Source: UBA7683 sp964397855
GTDB taxonomy: Bacteria; Patescibacteriota; Saccharimonadia; Saccharimonadales; UBA7683
Reading direction: 5' to 3'
Assembly: GCA_964397855.1 (NCBI GenBank)
Contig: CAYNKQ010000003.1
Coordinates: 1 to 64,000 of the forward strand
DNA length: 64,000 nt
Positions 17,374 through 25,420 of the stretch are shown piece by piece (position 1 is the first letter of the stretch; each line of letters begins with the position of its first letter). The translations under genes and the position numbers were made by a program. The notes beneath the pieces were generated by a model. The model saw only the letters and a list, made by a program, of their open reading frames with translations, had not been told where the DNA came from and did not search any database.

Positions 17374-20166
17374 ATGGCACAAGCTACAGTGCTGGATATT
17401 CGACGTTACTTTACTAAAAAAGGTACAGACGCGTACGAAGAGTTCGAGTGGGTGAATCGGGATTCAAAAATTGATAATCCGATAACAGGAAAAGTTGCTT
17501 TTGAGCAAAAAGCAGTGGAATTTCCAGACACGTGGAGTCTTAACGCCATTAATATCGTAAGCCAGAAGTATTTTTGTGGTACTCCGGGCACAGCTGAGCG
17601 TGAATCAAGTCTTAAAACGCTTATCAACCGCGTTGCCGACACTATTACTCGACATGGTGACCAAGAAGGTTACTTTGCCAGCAAAGATGAGGCTATTACA
17701 TTCAACCAAGAGCTAAAGTATATTCTTGCTTCTCAGCGAGCAGCTTTTAACTCTCCGGTATGGTTCAACATTGGTGCGGCTTCTCGGTCGCAACAAGCGA
17801 GTGCTTGTTTTATTCTTGCAGTAGAAGACACAATGCCTTCAATTTTAAACTGGTATAAAGAAGAAGGAATGGTGTTTAAAGGTGGATCAGGCTCTGGTCT
17901 TAATATCAGCACAATTCGTTCAAGTTACGAAACTCTTGGCAAGAGTGCCGGTACCGCTTCTGGCCCACTTAGCTTTATGCGCGGTGCAGATAGCTCTGCT
18001 GGCGCAATTAAATCTGGTGGCAAAACTCGTCGTGCAGCCAAGATGGTTATTATGAATGTTAACCACCCTGACATTGAGGAGTTCATTTGGTGTAAGGCGA
18101 TCGAAGAACGGAAAGCCCGCGTACTGCAAGAAGCTGGCTTTGATATGAGCCTTGATGGTAAAGATATCTTTAGTGTTCAATACCAAAATGCCAATAACTC
18201 TGTACGTGTCGATGACGCCTTTATGCGCGCAGTTGAAAAGAATGAAGACTACCAGCTAGTTGGTGTGACCGACGGCAAAGTTTACAAAACTATCAAGGCT
18301 CGGGATCTTTGGAGACAGATTGCCGAGAGTGCATGGGAATGTGCGGATCCAGGATTACAGTTTGATACAACCATCAATCACTGGCACACATCACCTAACG
18401 CCGGCCGAATTAACGGTTCTAACCCATGTTCTGAGTATATGCACCTCGATAACTCCGCATGTAATCTTGCTTCAATCAACCTACTGAAATTTTTGAACGA
18501 AGACGGTACTTTTGATGTAGAAGCGTACAAGCATTCTATTCAAGTTATCTTCACTGCTCAGGAAATTCTCGTTGGTTATTCGGAATATCCAACAGAAAGT
18601 ATCACTAAGAACGCTAAAGCGTACCGAGAACTCGGTATTGGCTACGCAAACCTTGGTGCAATGCTTATGGCTCAAGGTCTTCCGTATGATTCTGACGAAG
18701 GTCGCGCACAAGCAGCGGCTATCACTGCTGTACTTACTGGTCACTCGTACGCAACTTCAGCGCGGCTTGCAAAACAGGTTGGACCATTCGCTGGATTCAA
18801 TAAAGATCGCGAAGGTATGATGAAGGTGCTTTCTCAGCATCGTGATGCGGTTAGGGATATCGACGCTAGGCTTGTTGCTGAAGACCTGCTTTCTGCAGCT
18901 GCGGAATGTTGGGACGAAGCAGTTGAGCTGAGTGATCGCTACGGTGTAAGAAACTCTCAGGCATCAGTTCTTGCTCCAACAGGTACGATCGGCTTTATGA
19001 TGGACTGTGATACTACCGGTATTGAGCCTGACTTTAGCCTTACTAAGTACAAAAAACTTGTTGGCGGTGGGAACATGGTGATCGTTAACCAAACGGTACC
19101 ACGCGCGCTTCGAACTATGGGCTATACCCAAAACCAGATCGAAGACATTGTGAAATACATTCACGAAAACAGCGGTGTTGTTGGTGCGCCCCACCTTAAA
19201 AACCAAGATTATGCAGTATTTGCTTGTGCGGTAGGTGACAACTCAATTCACTACAATGGTCACGTAAAGATGATGGGTGCAGTACAACCGTTTATTTCTG
19301 GGGCAATTAGTAAAACGGTTAACATGCCAGTTGAATCTACAGTTGAAGATATTGAAGAGCTCCACATGCTTTCATGGAAGCTTGGACTCAAGGCGGTTGC
19401 AATTTATCGCGACGGCTCGAAAGTCGCACAGCCACTTTCTTCTAAGAAAGATGAAGAAAAGAGTGAAGACGCACTTGATGCACACACGCCACAAACCGCA
19501 GAGCAGGTGACTGAGCAGCTTGTTGCACTGCAACCGCATGCGCGACGAGAACTGCCTCGTAACCGCCAGGCACGTACCTTTGAGTTCAAAGTGGCAGACA
19601 GTAAGGGCTTTGTGACAGTTGGTGAGTACGATGACGGCAAGCCCGGGGAGATGTTCCTGAGAATCGCTAAGCAAGGGTCTACCCTGGCTGGCATTATGGA
19701 TGCGTTTGCGATATCTGTGAGTCATGGCTTGCAGTACGGCGTGCCGCTTAAGAGTTACGTGAAAGCGTTTATCAATATGTCATTTGCGCCCGCCGGGATG
19801 ACAGATGACGTCGAGATTCAGACTGCTTCAAGTTTGGTAGATTATATCTTCCGACGTCTCGCAAAAGAGTACTTGAGTCTTGATGATCAATTGGAACTTG
19901 GACTCACGAGTCTCAAAGAATTTGAAGCGGCGGCTCTAAACAACCAAACAAGTTTGCTCGAAGCCGAAGAGCAGCCTGTATTAACAGTGCCTGCTAATGT
20001 TCGTCAGGAACCTGTAGCTACGCAAGCAAGTAGTGTGCCTACTTCAAGCGTTTCTGCTGGTGGTGGCGAAACAGCACCACTGTGCTACAGCTGTGGTAAT
20101 CAAACTCAGCGAGCTGGAAGTTGTTATGTATGCACTTCTTGCGGTACAACGAGTGGTTGTAGTTAG
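17374..20166 (+). CDS. nrdJ: Adenosylcobalamin-dependent (class II) ribonucleotide reductase
   Basis: 930 residues. Class II features are visible: KGGSGSGLNIS near residue 170, NPCSEY (~349) with the thiyl-radical Cys, and APTGTIGFMMDCDTTGIEPDFSL (~533) carrying the PTGTIG phosphate loop. A TSCxxNRxD-like region and a C-terminal zinc ribbon (CYSCG...CYVCTSCG, from ~903) follow; the ribbon pairs with the redox Cys needed for re-reduction. It reduces ribonucleotides using coenzyme B12, so the cell needs a corrinoid source. AAGGAGGGGG precedes the ATG. NrdR upstream is the likely repressor. No cobalamin riboswitch was recognised upstream. Confidence 0.94.
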   Translation: MAQATVLDIRRYFTKKGTDAYEEFEWVNRDSKIDNPITGKVAFEQKAVEFPDTWSLNAINIVSQKYFCGTPGTAERESSLKTLINRVADTITRHGDQEGYFASKDEAITFNQELKYILASQRAAFNSPVWFNIGAASRSQQASACFILAVEDTMPSILNWYKEEGMVFKGGSGSGLNISTIRSSYETLGKSAGTASGPLSFMRGADSSAGAIKSGGKTRRAAKMVIMNVNHPDIEEFIWCKAIEERKARVLQEAGFDMSLDGKDIFSVQYQNANNSVRVDDAFMRAVEKNEDYQLVGVTDGKVYKTIKARDLWRQIAESAWECADPGLQFDTTINHWHTSPNAGRINGSNPCSEYMHLDNSACNLASINLLKFLNEDGTFDVEAYKHSIQVIFTAQEILVGYSEYPTESITKNAKAYRELGIGYANLGAMLMAQGLPYDSDEGRAQAAAITAVLTGHSYATSARLAKQVGPFAGFNKDREGMMKVLSQHRDAVRDIDARLVAEDLLSAAAECWDEAVELSDRYGVRNSQASVLAPTGTIGFMMDCDTTGIEPDFSLTKYKKLVGGGNMVIVNQTVPRALRTMGYTQNQIEDIVKYIHENSGVVGAPHLKNQDYAVFACAVGDNSIHYNGHVKMMGAVQPFISGAISKTVNMPVESTVEDIEELHMLSWKLGLKAVAIYRDGSKVAQPLSSKKDEEKSEDALDAHTPQTAEQVTEQLVALQPHARRELPRNRQARTFEFKVADSKGFVTVGEYDDGKPGEMFLRIAKQGSTLAGIMDAFAISVSHGLQYGVPLKSYVKAFINMSFAPAGMTDDVEIQTASSLVDYIFRRLAKEYLSLDDQLELGLTSLKEFEAAALNNQTSLLEAEEQPVLTVPANVRQEPVATQASSVPTSSVSAGGGETAPLCYSCGNQTQRAGSCYVCTSCGTTSGCS

Positions 20167-20203
20167 ATCTTAGTTCTTAGAGCTTAGATCTTAGATCTTA
20201 GAG
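20163..20203 (+). repeat. Six tandem TTAG(A/T)(T/G)C heptamers
   Basis: Successive units TTAGATC, TTAGTTC, TTAGAGC, TTAGATC, TTAGATC and TTAGAG(A) begin inside the nrdJ stop codon and run to the terminator. Shorter reverse-oriented fragments occur near 1401-1417, 17239-17254, 20305-20318 and 63735-63751, always in intergenic DNA. Confidence 0.8.
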
Positions 20204-20205
20204 AA

Positions 20206-20230
20206 AACGAGTCGGAAGACTCGTTTTTTT
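20206..20230 (+). terminator. Terminator of nrdJ
   Basis: AACGAGTC (20206-20213), a GGAA loop and GACTCGTT (20218-20225) form an 8-bp stem followed by a run of seven Ts. Confidence 0.93.
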
Positions 20231-20304
20231 GTTCTCTGTGGTTTGTCGCTCACGGCTCGGTTGGGAGTTTAGTGATTGTGGTCGCGGGGTGACTTAACTC
20301 TTCC

Positions 20305-20318
20305 AAGAGCTAAGATCT
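20305..20318 (+). repeat. Copy of the heptamer repeat (AAGAGCTAAGATCT)
   Basis: A reverse-oriented match to the 20163-20203 array, just upstream of the -10 box of the thioredoxin-like gene. Confidence 0.45.
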
Positions 20319-20347
20319 GCGACCTCCTTCTGGTATACTAGAATGTA

Positions 20348-20611
20348 ATGAAAGCGGTTATTCTTTACAAACCAAACACTGAGCTTGAAAGCTCTGTTAA
20401 CGAATATGTTCGAGAATTTCACCGGCAGACGAATAGAGATATTGAATTGATTGATGCGGACAGTATTCAGGGTATTGAGACAGCCAAGCTTTACGATATT
20501 ATGCAATTTCCCGCAGTACTCGTGTTTCGTAACGATGGTCAATTCATTCAGTCATGGATAGATCGTGAAAAATGGCCAACAATCTCAGAACTTAGTTTTT
20601 ATAATCAATAA
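20348..20611 (+). CDS. Thioredoxin-fold protein lacking the CxxC site
   Basis: 87 residues with a thioredoxin-like arrangement: a beta strand (KAVILYKP), a helix with EYVREFHRQT, the strand IELIDADS, then YDIMQFPAVLVFRNDG with the cis-proline segment typical of thioredoxins, and a C-terminal helix. The redox CxxC is missing, so it is not an ordinary disulfide reductase. A binding or structural role is inferred. TATACT (20334-20339) lies 8 nt before the ATG, suggesting leaderless expression. Confidence 0.65.
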   Translation: MKAVILYKPNTELESSVNEYVREFHRQTNRDIELIDADSIQGIETAKLYDIMQFPAVLVFRNDGQFIQSWIDREKWPTISELSFYNQ

Positions 20612-20613
20612 AG

Positions 20614-20840
20614 CATGGTCAGTTCCCTGTCTCCGTCATCCTTAACTAGATTCAGGATCCAATCAATAACAATCATCTTCCACACTCCTGCCATCCACCG
20701 CCGCGGATCCAGTCATCAAGCATTCAGCTTCCCATCTCTACGCCCCAAGCTTCTCCAACCCTCCATTTCACCAAACAGAAGACTCCGGTATTCGGGTTTT
20801 GGGTGAATGGGTGGGGAAGTTGACTCGTGGGGCGAGGATT
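20614..20840 (-). pseudogene. Decayed copy of a dispersed ~230-260 bp element
   Basis: On the minus strand this matches the element at 32698-32961. The shared left part encodes a SPPI(H/Q)P(K/R)PE-like stretch, a WG/LGRRDG segment follows, and the other end carries DDGDRELTM (DDGDRRLTI in the other copy). About 75 nt of the middle is missing, several stops interrupt the frame, and a palindrome (ggatcctgaatc/taaggat) lies within it. The element abuts the 3' end of the thioredoxin-like gene, as its partner abuts htrA. It is either a gene relic or a non-coding repeat. Confidence 0.55.
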
Positions 20841-20848
20841 ACAATAGC

Positions 20849-20877
20849 TTGCACTTTGATCTGGAATCTACTACTAT
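20849..20877 (+). promoter_or_regulatory. Promoter of the T-box leader / ileS operon
   Basis: TTGCAC (20849-20854), 17 nt, TACTAT (20872-20877). The predicted start near 20884 is just before the T-box stem I. Confidence 0.55.
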
Positions 20878-20883
20878 AAGCAC

Positions 20884-21068
20884 ATATCCGTTTGAGTGGC
20901 TATCACCCACGAGGAAGAGAAAGAACGGCACTTGCTCAGTAGAATCTCTCGGAATCGGCACGTAAGATCGAACAACTAAGCGCTAGAAGAGTGAGAACCA
21001 CTTCTTTTGGAAGTCAGATGGTACCATCCTGGAAACGGGATTCTGACAGACAGAAGAAGTGGTTTTTG
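20884..21068 (+). promoter_or_regulatory. T-box leader (uncharged tRNA-Ile sensor), minimal stem I
   Basis: The antiterminator domain is explicit: helix A1 GTCAGA (21013-21018) with TCTGAC (21042-21047), the 7-nt bulge TGGTACC (21019-21025), and helix A2 ATCC (21026-21029) with GGAT (21038-21041). TGGNACC is the invariant tRNA-CCA-binding T-box sequence. Stem I is very small: CCGTT/AACGG (20888/20924), then GTGG/CCAC enclosing loop CTATCAC, which presents ATC, an Ile codon. AGTAGAA (20939-20945) resembles the stem II S-turn. AACCACTTCTT (20996-21006) pairs with AAGAAGTGGTT (21054-21064) before a T run as the terminator; a competing hairpin ACTTC/GAAGT (21000-21014) overlaps it. The leader lies upstream of GNAT-ileS. 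Confidence 0.85.
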
Positions 21069-21080
21069 TTTACTGTTTTT

Positions 21081-21108
21081 TGTCATCCTGAGCAACGTCG
21101 AAGGATCT
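21081..21108 (+). repeat. Dispersed palindromic repeat (TCATCCTGAGC...GAAGGATCT)
   Basis: An imperfect palindrome of a type seen in intergenic DNA of many bacteria. It sits between the T-box terminator and the GNAT start codon, inside the operon leader. A related sequence (acttcgctcaaggatga) begins the hairpin at 25327. Confidence 0.55.
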
Positions 21109-21130
21109 AGTAACTAAGAGTAAGGTAGCT

Positions 21131-21661
21131 ATGAAAGACCAGCCAACACAACAATTCACTATAGAAAAAATGCAACCAGAAGATTTTGTGGCTGCTAACG
21201 AAGTGCGTCTTCAATCTTGGCTTGATACGTATGTGAACGATCAGTTTGACGTGACCCGCGACTGGGTAGAATCTCGTAACGAAACTCAGCGCAGCTTGAA
21301 GGCGGTTGAGCACAGGCGTCAGCTTATGGAGGATGCAGTATCCGCGCAGTGGGTTGCCAAAGATAGCTCTGGGGTTGTAATTGGCGTCACGGGTCCGTAC
21401 GTGACAAGTAGCGGCGTACAACGCGTTGGCTCACTGTACGTTGATAGAAAGTACCATGGCTGTGGAGTAGGCGCAGCGCTAATACAGAAAGTTATTGACT
21501 GGCACGATCCAAGTAAGCCGATTGAAATTTATGTTGTTAGCTACAACGAAAGAGCAAAAGCCTTTTACAGAAAATGGGGCTTTGAAGAAATTCCAAATTC
21601 CGAAAAACTGTTCGCAGATAAGATTCCAGAAATAAGAATGATACGAAAGGCACAGATATGA
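21131..21661 (+). CDS. GNAT-family N-acetyltransferase
   Basis: 176 residues with the GNAT core: a VGSLYVDRKYHGCGVGAALIQKVIDW segment containing the acetyl-CoA pyrophosphate loop (R/QxxGxG/A form), and YVVSYNERAKAFYRKWGFEEIP, the usual motif B. The substrate is unknown. Its stop overlaps the ileS start (ATGA), so the two are translationally coupled and share the T-box leader. A link to isoleucine or tRNA metabolism is therefore possible but unproven. Confidence 0.85.
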   Translation: MKDQPTQQFTIEKMQPEDFVAANEVRLQSWLDTYVNDQFDVTRDWVESRNETQRSLKAVEHRRQLMEDAVSAQWVAKDSSGVVIGVTGPYVTSSGVQRVGSLYVDRKYHGCGVGAALIQKVIDWHDPSKPIEIYVVSYNERAKAFYRKWGFEEIPNSEKLFADKIPEIRMIRKAQI

Positions 21662-24516
21662 AATTTAAAGCAAATAGCAGAAGAAGAGCACTAGAATACG
21701 AAAAGGATCTTGTTAAGAAATGGAAAAAGAATAAGACTTTTGAAAAGTCAGTACAAATGCGTCCGAAAGAAAATAGTTACGTATTTTACGATGGACCTCC
21801 GTTTATTTCAGGTTCACCGCACCACGGAACACTTCTGAGTTCGATAGTGAAAGATGTTGTTCCTCGTTATCAAACCATGAAAGGTAAAAGAGTAGAGCGC
21901 GTTTGGGGCTGGGATTGCCATGGCTTGCCAGCGGAAAGATTCACTGAGAAGAAACTCGGTATTCACTCACGCCAAGAAGTTATAGAATACGGCATAGAAA
22001 AATATATTAACGCAACTCGCGAAAATATGATCCAAACCAGTAGCGAGTGGGAAGACGTAGTCGATAGAATTGGTCGCTGGGTTGAATTTAAGGGCGCCTA
22101 CAAAACCATGGACAAAGACTACATGGAAAGTATCTGGTGGGCATTCAAAACTTTGTACGAAAAAGGCAAAATCTACGAAGGTGAAAAAGTACTCATGTAC
22201 TGTATTTTGGACGGCACTCCGCTTTCTAAGGCCGAAGTCACTATGGATAGCGGTGCATATCAGGACGTTACCGATCCAAGCGTGTATGCAAAGTTTAAAC
22301 TAGCCGGATCGGACGCAAGCCTGCTAGTTTGGACGACTGTCCCGTGGACATTGCTAGCAAATACTGGATTAGCAGTTGATAAAAAGGCTACATATGTTGA
22401 AGCCAAAGTAGGAAGTGAAACCTATATTACAGCTAAAGACCTTCTAGAAGAGAGTCTTAAAAACGAAAAAGGTGAACTACCCAGCTATACGGTTGTCCGA
22501 GAATTCAAAGGGAAAGAACTGGTTGGTCAAAAATATGAACCTTTCTACAAGGACTGGGGTAAAAAAGCTCACTATATTCATCATGCCGATTTTGTAAGTA
22601 CTGAAGAAGGTACTGGAGTAGTGTCGCAAGCTCCTGCGTATGGTGAAGAAGATTTTGAACTTGCCAAGCAAAAAGACTTTCCAGTTATCTCGGTTATCGA
22701 CAATAACGGTGTATTAACTGAGAGTGACTTTAAGGGTCGACAAGTGTGGGAGTGCAACAAAGAGTATGCAAAAGCTTTGCTAGAGCGAGATAAAGTGTAC
22801 AGAATTCATTACTATCGTCACAGCTATCCGCACTGTCATCGATGCGGCACTAAGTTAATCTACCGAGCTCATCCAAGCTGGTTTATGGACATAGAGGGCC
22901 AGCGGGAAAAGATGCTTGAAAAAAATGGCAATGTTGAATGGTTCCCACGTCATGTAAAAAATGGTCGTTTTGCTAAGACTGTTGAAACTGCACCAGATTG
23001 GAATATTTCTCGTGATCGATTCTGGGCAACCGCAATGCCTGTTTGGAAGGGCACTGACAAAGACGGCAATGAGCATGTTAAAGTTATCGGTAGCTATGCT
23101 GAGCTTAAAGAGCTCTCGGGCAAAGAGCTCGATGATTATCACCGTCCATGGGTGGACGACATTACGTTTGAAATTGACGGTGTAACATACACACGAATCG
23201 ACAAAGTCATGGATAGCTGGTTTGAGGCTGGAAGCATGCCGTTTGCGCAGTTCCATTATCCATTTGAGAATAAAGAAAAGTTTGAAGCTAATTTTCCAGG
23301 TGACTTCATAGTCGAGTACATCGGTCAGGTTCGTGCCTGGTTTTACTATATGCACGCAATGAGCGTCGCACTATTTGGCGAAAATTCGTTTAAAAATGTG
23401 ATCGTAACTGGTAACGTAGCTGGCAATGATGGTCGTAAGATGAGTAAAAGCTACGGTAATTACACCGATCCAAATGAACTTATGGACAAGTTTTCGGCAG
23501 ATAGCCTAAGGTTCTTACTGGCCTCAAGTCCGCTTCTCAACGGCGAAGATTTTACTTTGCAAGACAAAGAGGTCGGTGACATTGCCCGCAAACTGAGTAT
23601 GGTTTGGAATATGTACGACTTCTTTACAATGTACGCCGAAGTTGATGGATGGGAGTGGGATGGTAATCACGAAGACCCAACTCAGCTTTGCAAGAACCCG
23701 CTTGATACCTGGATCATCAGTCGTGTGCATCAATTAACTCAAGAAGTTGAAAAACATATGGATGTATATGATATTCCAAATGCAATGAAACCAGTTCTAC
23801 CATTCATAGAAGACGCTTCAAACTGGTACGTGCGCCGTTCTCGACGTCGCTTCTGGAAAAGTGAAGATGATAGTGATAAGAACGAAGCCTATAGGACGCT
23901 CCATTACATTCTGGTACAGCTCAGTATGGTCATAGCTCCGTTTACGCCATTTTTGGCGGAAGAACTCTATCAAAAACTCACTGGTGGTGAATCAGTTCAC
24001 CTGCTTGATTGGCCAGAGGTTGGCCATGTGAATGAGCTGTTGATAAGTGATATGACCAAGCTCCGTGAATACGTAAATGAAGGTCTGAGTATACGCGCCC
24101 AGAACAAACGTAAGGTTCGCCAGCCACTCGCTTCAGTGACAATCCCTGAAAACGGTACGGTATTCGATTTCGATGAAATTTTACAAGAAGAACTGAATGT
24201 AAAAGCAGTACAAGTTGGTGAATTTGCCCTAGACCTTGAACTAACTGATCACCTAAAACGTGAAGGACTTATGCGCGAAGTCATCCGCTTTGTTCAAAAT
24301 GCCCGCAAAGACGCTGGTCTTAATGTTGATGATCGCATATATCTTTCACTCACAACGAATAATTTGGATCTGAAAAAGGCTATCGAAGAACACATGCAGA
24401 CTATTGCAAATGAAACCCTCGCTACTAAATCTGGTGAAGCGACAGACGCCTATAATGTAACCGTTAAAGTTGAGGGCGAGGAGCTGAGCATCTCACTCAA
24501 GAAGGCAGAGAGCTAA
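21658..24516 (+). CDS. ileS: Isoleucyl-tRNA synthetase (eukaryote-like type)
   Basis: 952 residues, class I synthetase. The HIGH-type motif is SPHHGTLL (~51) within DGPPFISGSPHHG, and KMSKS lies near residue 592 (GRKMSKSYGNY). The CP1 editing domain is present between them (TTVPWTLLANTGLAV, TGVVSQAPAYGEEDFEL). The GPPFxxGxPHxG form and downstream sequence resemble the eukaryote-like IleRS2 group rather than the common bacterial type. No C-terminal zinc finger is seen. It charges tRNA-Ile. It is controlled by the upstream T-box and coupled to a GNAT gene. Confidence 0.95.
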   Translation: MKFKANSRRRALEYEKDLVKKWKKNKTFEKSVQMRPKENSYVFYDGPPFISGSPHHGTLLSSIVKDVVPRYQTMKGKRVERVWGWDCHGLPAERFTEKKLGIHSRQEVIEYGIEKYINATRENMIQTSSEWEDVVDRIGRWVEFKGAYKTMDKDYMESIWWAFKTLYEKGKIYEGEKVLMYCILDGTPLSKAEVTMDSGAYQDVTDPSVYAKFKLAGSDASLLVWTTVPWTLLANTGLAVDKKATYVEAKVGSETYITAKDLLEESLKNEKGELPSYTVVREFKGKELVGQKYEPFYKDWGKKAHYIHHADFVSTEEGTGVVSQAPAYGEEDFELAKQKDFPVISVIDNNGVLTESDFKGRQVWECNKEYAKALLERDKVYRIHYYRHSYPHCHRCGTKLIYRAHPSWFMDIEGQREKMLEKNGNVEWFPRHVKNGRFAKTVETAPDWNISRDRFWATAMPVWKGTDKDGNEHVKVIGSYAELKELSGKELDDYHRPWVDDITFEIDGVTYTRIDKVMDSWFEAGSMPFAQFHYPFENKEKFEANFPGDFIVEYIGQVRAWFYYMHAMSVALFGENSFKNVIVTGNVAGNDGRKMSKSYGNYTDPNELMDKFSADSLRFLLASSPLLNGEDFTLQDKEVGDIARKLSMVWNMYDFFTMYAEVDGWEWDGNHEDPTQLCKNPLDTWIISRVHQLTQEVEKHMDVYDIPNAMKPVLPFIEDASNWYVRRSRRRFWKSEDDSDKNEAYRTLHYILVQLSMVIAPFTPFLAEELYQKLTGGESVHLLDWPEVGHVNELLISDMTKLREYVNEGLSIRAQNKRKVRQPLASVTIPENGTVFDFDEILQEELNVKAVQVGEFALDLELTDHLKREGLMREVIRFVQNARKDAGLNVDDRIYLSLTTNNLDLKKAIEEHMQTIANETLATKSGEATDAYNVTVKVEGEELSISLKKAES

Positions 24517-24520
24517 CACA

Positions 24521-25207
24521 GTGTTTAAGGGTGGTGCAGTAAGCCCTGATGCGTATCTCCTTTTGATACTTGTCGTGGCTTTACTTACACGACTATTGTT
24601 TACGAGGTTCCGTCGGAGAACCAGCCTCAATATAATAAACGGCAATAACCAGCCGTTGCTAAACTCGTATTATACAAAAGATCGAGAATTAGTTCCGTTA
24701 GATAAGGGTAGTTTTGGCCAACTGAAATACGTACTTTATATGACTGGCTTCACGACACATAAGAGCTTCGCAAGAAATGGCAGGGAAGTTGTATCAACTA
24801 CCGCTGACGAGGAGGTAATTATCTGCTGCGTCGATCTACCATTTATAAGCAGCGCCCATCTTATCGGGCTGGCTAAAAATGGCAGTAGTACTACACTGCT
24901 GCGTGACTTTCTTGAGCAAAGGAACCTAGAAAAAGTCAATCTGGAGGGGGATTTCCCAAGTTATGCTCACATATACACACCACCAGGTAATCAGGTGAAT
25001 GCACGCTACCTACTTGATCCAGCTGCAATGGTCTTTGTCGCCGATTTCTGCAAAACACATCACTGGGAAATTGTAGGCAAATATCTGTATTTTGTAAGTA
25101 GCGACAAAATACAGGGCAGGATAGTAGATAAAGATCCCACGCCAATCATGACGGAAGATGTCGAACGGTTTGTTGCGGAGATTAAACCAGCACTAGGGTC
25201 TGAGTAG
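24521..25207 (+). CDS. Membrane-anchored protein of unknown function
   Basis: 228 residues, not recognised. An N-terminal hydrophobic helix (about 10-28, AYLLLILVVALLTRLLF) is followed by a basic RFRRR stop-transfer motif, so the remaining ~195 residues are probably cytoplasmic. That part has mixed alpha/beta character and no known catalytic motif. The GTG start is 4 nt after the ileS stop, so it belongs to the ileS transcript. Its link with isoleucylation is unknown. Confidence 0.6.
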   Translation: MFKGGAVSPDAYLLLILVVALLTRLLFTRFRRRTSLNIINGNNQPLLNSYYTKDRELVPLDKGSFGQLKYVLYMTGFTTHKSFARNGREVVSTTADEEVIICCVDLPFISSAHLIGLAKNGSSTTLLRDFLEQRNLEKVNLEGDFPSYAHIYTPPGNQVNARYLLDPAAMVFVADFCKTHHWEIVGKYLYFVSSDKIQGRIVDKDPTPIMTEDVERFVAEIKPALGSE

Positions 25208-25326
25208 AATGCTGAACATATAATCTTTAAGGTCTAGCCTTGAAGAAAAATCTGAAACCTTGACTGAGAAATTTGATGAAGTGGCTAATGGTTACGAAAT
25301 AACTGCGAGCACTGAATTGACTTCGC

Positions 25327-25361
25327 TCAAGGATGAACCCTGTTGCAGGGTTCATCCTTGA
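25327..25361 (+). repeat. Perfect 16-bp hairpin in a dispersed repeat
   Basis: The arm 25327-25342 (TCAAGGATGAACCCTG) pairs perfectly with 25346-25361 over a 3-nt loop. It has no T run, so it is not a typical terminator. The preceding ttgacttcgctcaaggatga matches the same family as the element at 21081. Confidence 0.7.
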
Positions 25362-25420
25362 AAGGTGCACTGCATCAATAGTTATGGCCACGCATGAGAT
25401 TTAAGTGTATACTTAAACAT

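Noticed and set aside
20615..20806. Plus-strand 63-codon open frame
   Set aside because: Low-complexity Pro/Ser/Arg translation with no ribosome binding site. It is antisense to the decayed dispersed element, whose minus strand shows the protein-like reading.
20849..21130. Isoleucine leader peptide before ileS, as for proS/lysS/serS
   Set aside because: No short ATG-initiated ORF with Ile codons follows the promoter; the T-box explains the region better.
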